DNA from: Phymatolithon calcareum
Lineage: Eukaryota > Rhodophyta > Florideophyceae > Hapalidiales
Direction: 5' to 3'
Assembly: GCA_977006965.1 (NCBI GenBank)
Contig: OZ345381.1
Coordinates: 1,922,001 to 1,986,000 of the forward strand
Length of the DNA stretch: 64,000 bases
A program made the translations under genes and the position numbers. Within the stretch, counting starts at the first letter, position 1; each line of letters opens with the position of its first letter. The notes under the pieces were generated by a model. The model was not told where the DNA came from and did no database searches. It was given only the letters and a program-made list of their open reading frames with translations. Of the stretch, positions 63,834 to 64,000 are shown in pieces.

Positions 63834-63860
63834 ACCACAGCATCATGATGATGCTGTGGT
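63834..63860. repeat. 27-bp palindrome (13-bp arms, 1-nt centre)
   Basis: ACCACAGCATCAT, G, then the exact reverse complement. Confidence 0.9.
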
Positions 63861-64000
63861 CACATAAATTTTGGTGCGCCTTTCAGTTTGTTCGAATATT
63901 TGTTTCTCGAAGTTTGCACGTACACAGATTACGTAAGAAACCCTTCGTGAGCGCAGAATTTTCTATACAGTAGTAAAAATTTAGAGTTGCGGTTATTTTT

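Larger units (their letters stand above)
55196..64000. other. gene-free, repeat-rich right end of the window
   Basis: About 8.8 kb in which I recognise no host gene. It holds two GC hairpins, two retrotransposon pieces, three MITEs, palindromes and a tRNA-like element, listed separately. Open frames such as 58156-58668 (plus), 58897-59253 (minus) and 61185-61544 (minus) show no family resemblance and no long conserved-looking stretch. Confidence 0.5.

Noticed and set aside
1-64000. CRISPR arrays, prophage or bacterial operons
   Set aside because: No regularly spaced repeat-spacer arrays; gene families, introns and mobile elements are eukaryotic.

Overview
This is a stretch of eukaryotic nuclear chromosome. 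Most of its long reading frames match eukaryote-wide families: RAD50, TFIIA-gamma, ribosomal protein eS7, CAP, HIR3/CABIN1, SPX and WD40. Introns are few, short (about 100 nt) and GT-AG; only two of the twelve gene models need any. A HAT-repeat RNA-processing protein of the HCF107/MBB1 type and an ABC ATPase of cyanobacterial/plastid flavour suggest an alga with a plastid. Gene-dense blocks with intron-poor genes separated by transposon-rich deserts fit a red alga (a florideophyte is my best guess), but no single marker in the window proves it.

Layout. 1-28.3 kb is the gene-dense block: a HIR3/CABIN1-like histone-chaperone subunit (minus, runs off the left edge), a gene made only of six tandem CAP N-terminal domains (minus), a HAT/TPR RNA-processing gene (plus, three exons), a catalytically degenerate SNF2-like protein with an RGG tail (minus), RAD50 (minus), TFIIA-gamma (minus), a separate CAP C-terminal gene (plus, two exons), ribosomal protein eS7 (plus) and a Golgi-type glycosyltransferase (minus). 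From 28.3 to 55.2 kb single genes stand alone: a WDR44-like WD40 protein, an ABC ATPase, an unidentified coiled-coil protein, an SPX protein fused to a degenerate thiol-dioxygenase (PCO/ADO-like) cupin, and a secreted LPMO-like protein. From 55.2 kb to the right edge I find no host gene, only mobile-element debris and repeats.

Mobile elements: 5'-truncated or internally deleted non-LTR retrotransposons of two families (3' tails of AAAG and AATG repeats) with several old 3'-end remnants, a decayed piggyBac-like element framed by palindromic subterminal repeats, two identical 327-bp hAT-type MITEs each with a perfect 8-bp target duplication, a 105-bp TA-flanked foldback MITE, and pogo/Tigger-like terminal motifs.

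The two most interesting points are: (1) the actin regulator CAP appears to have been split into two genes about 14 kb apart, with the N-terminal (cofilin-actin binding) domain amplified to six copies in one chain, while the other gene keeps polyproline, WH2-like and CARP parts; and (2) many unrelated perfect palindromes of 27-28 bp lie in the non-coding DNA, far above chance. Chromatin and genome-maintenance genes (HIR3-like, SNF2-like, RAD50, TFIIA-gamma) lie close together, but nothing shows that they are co-regulated.
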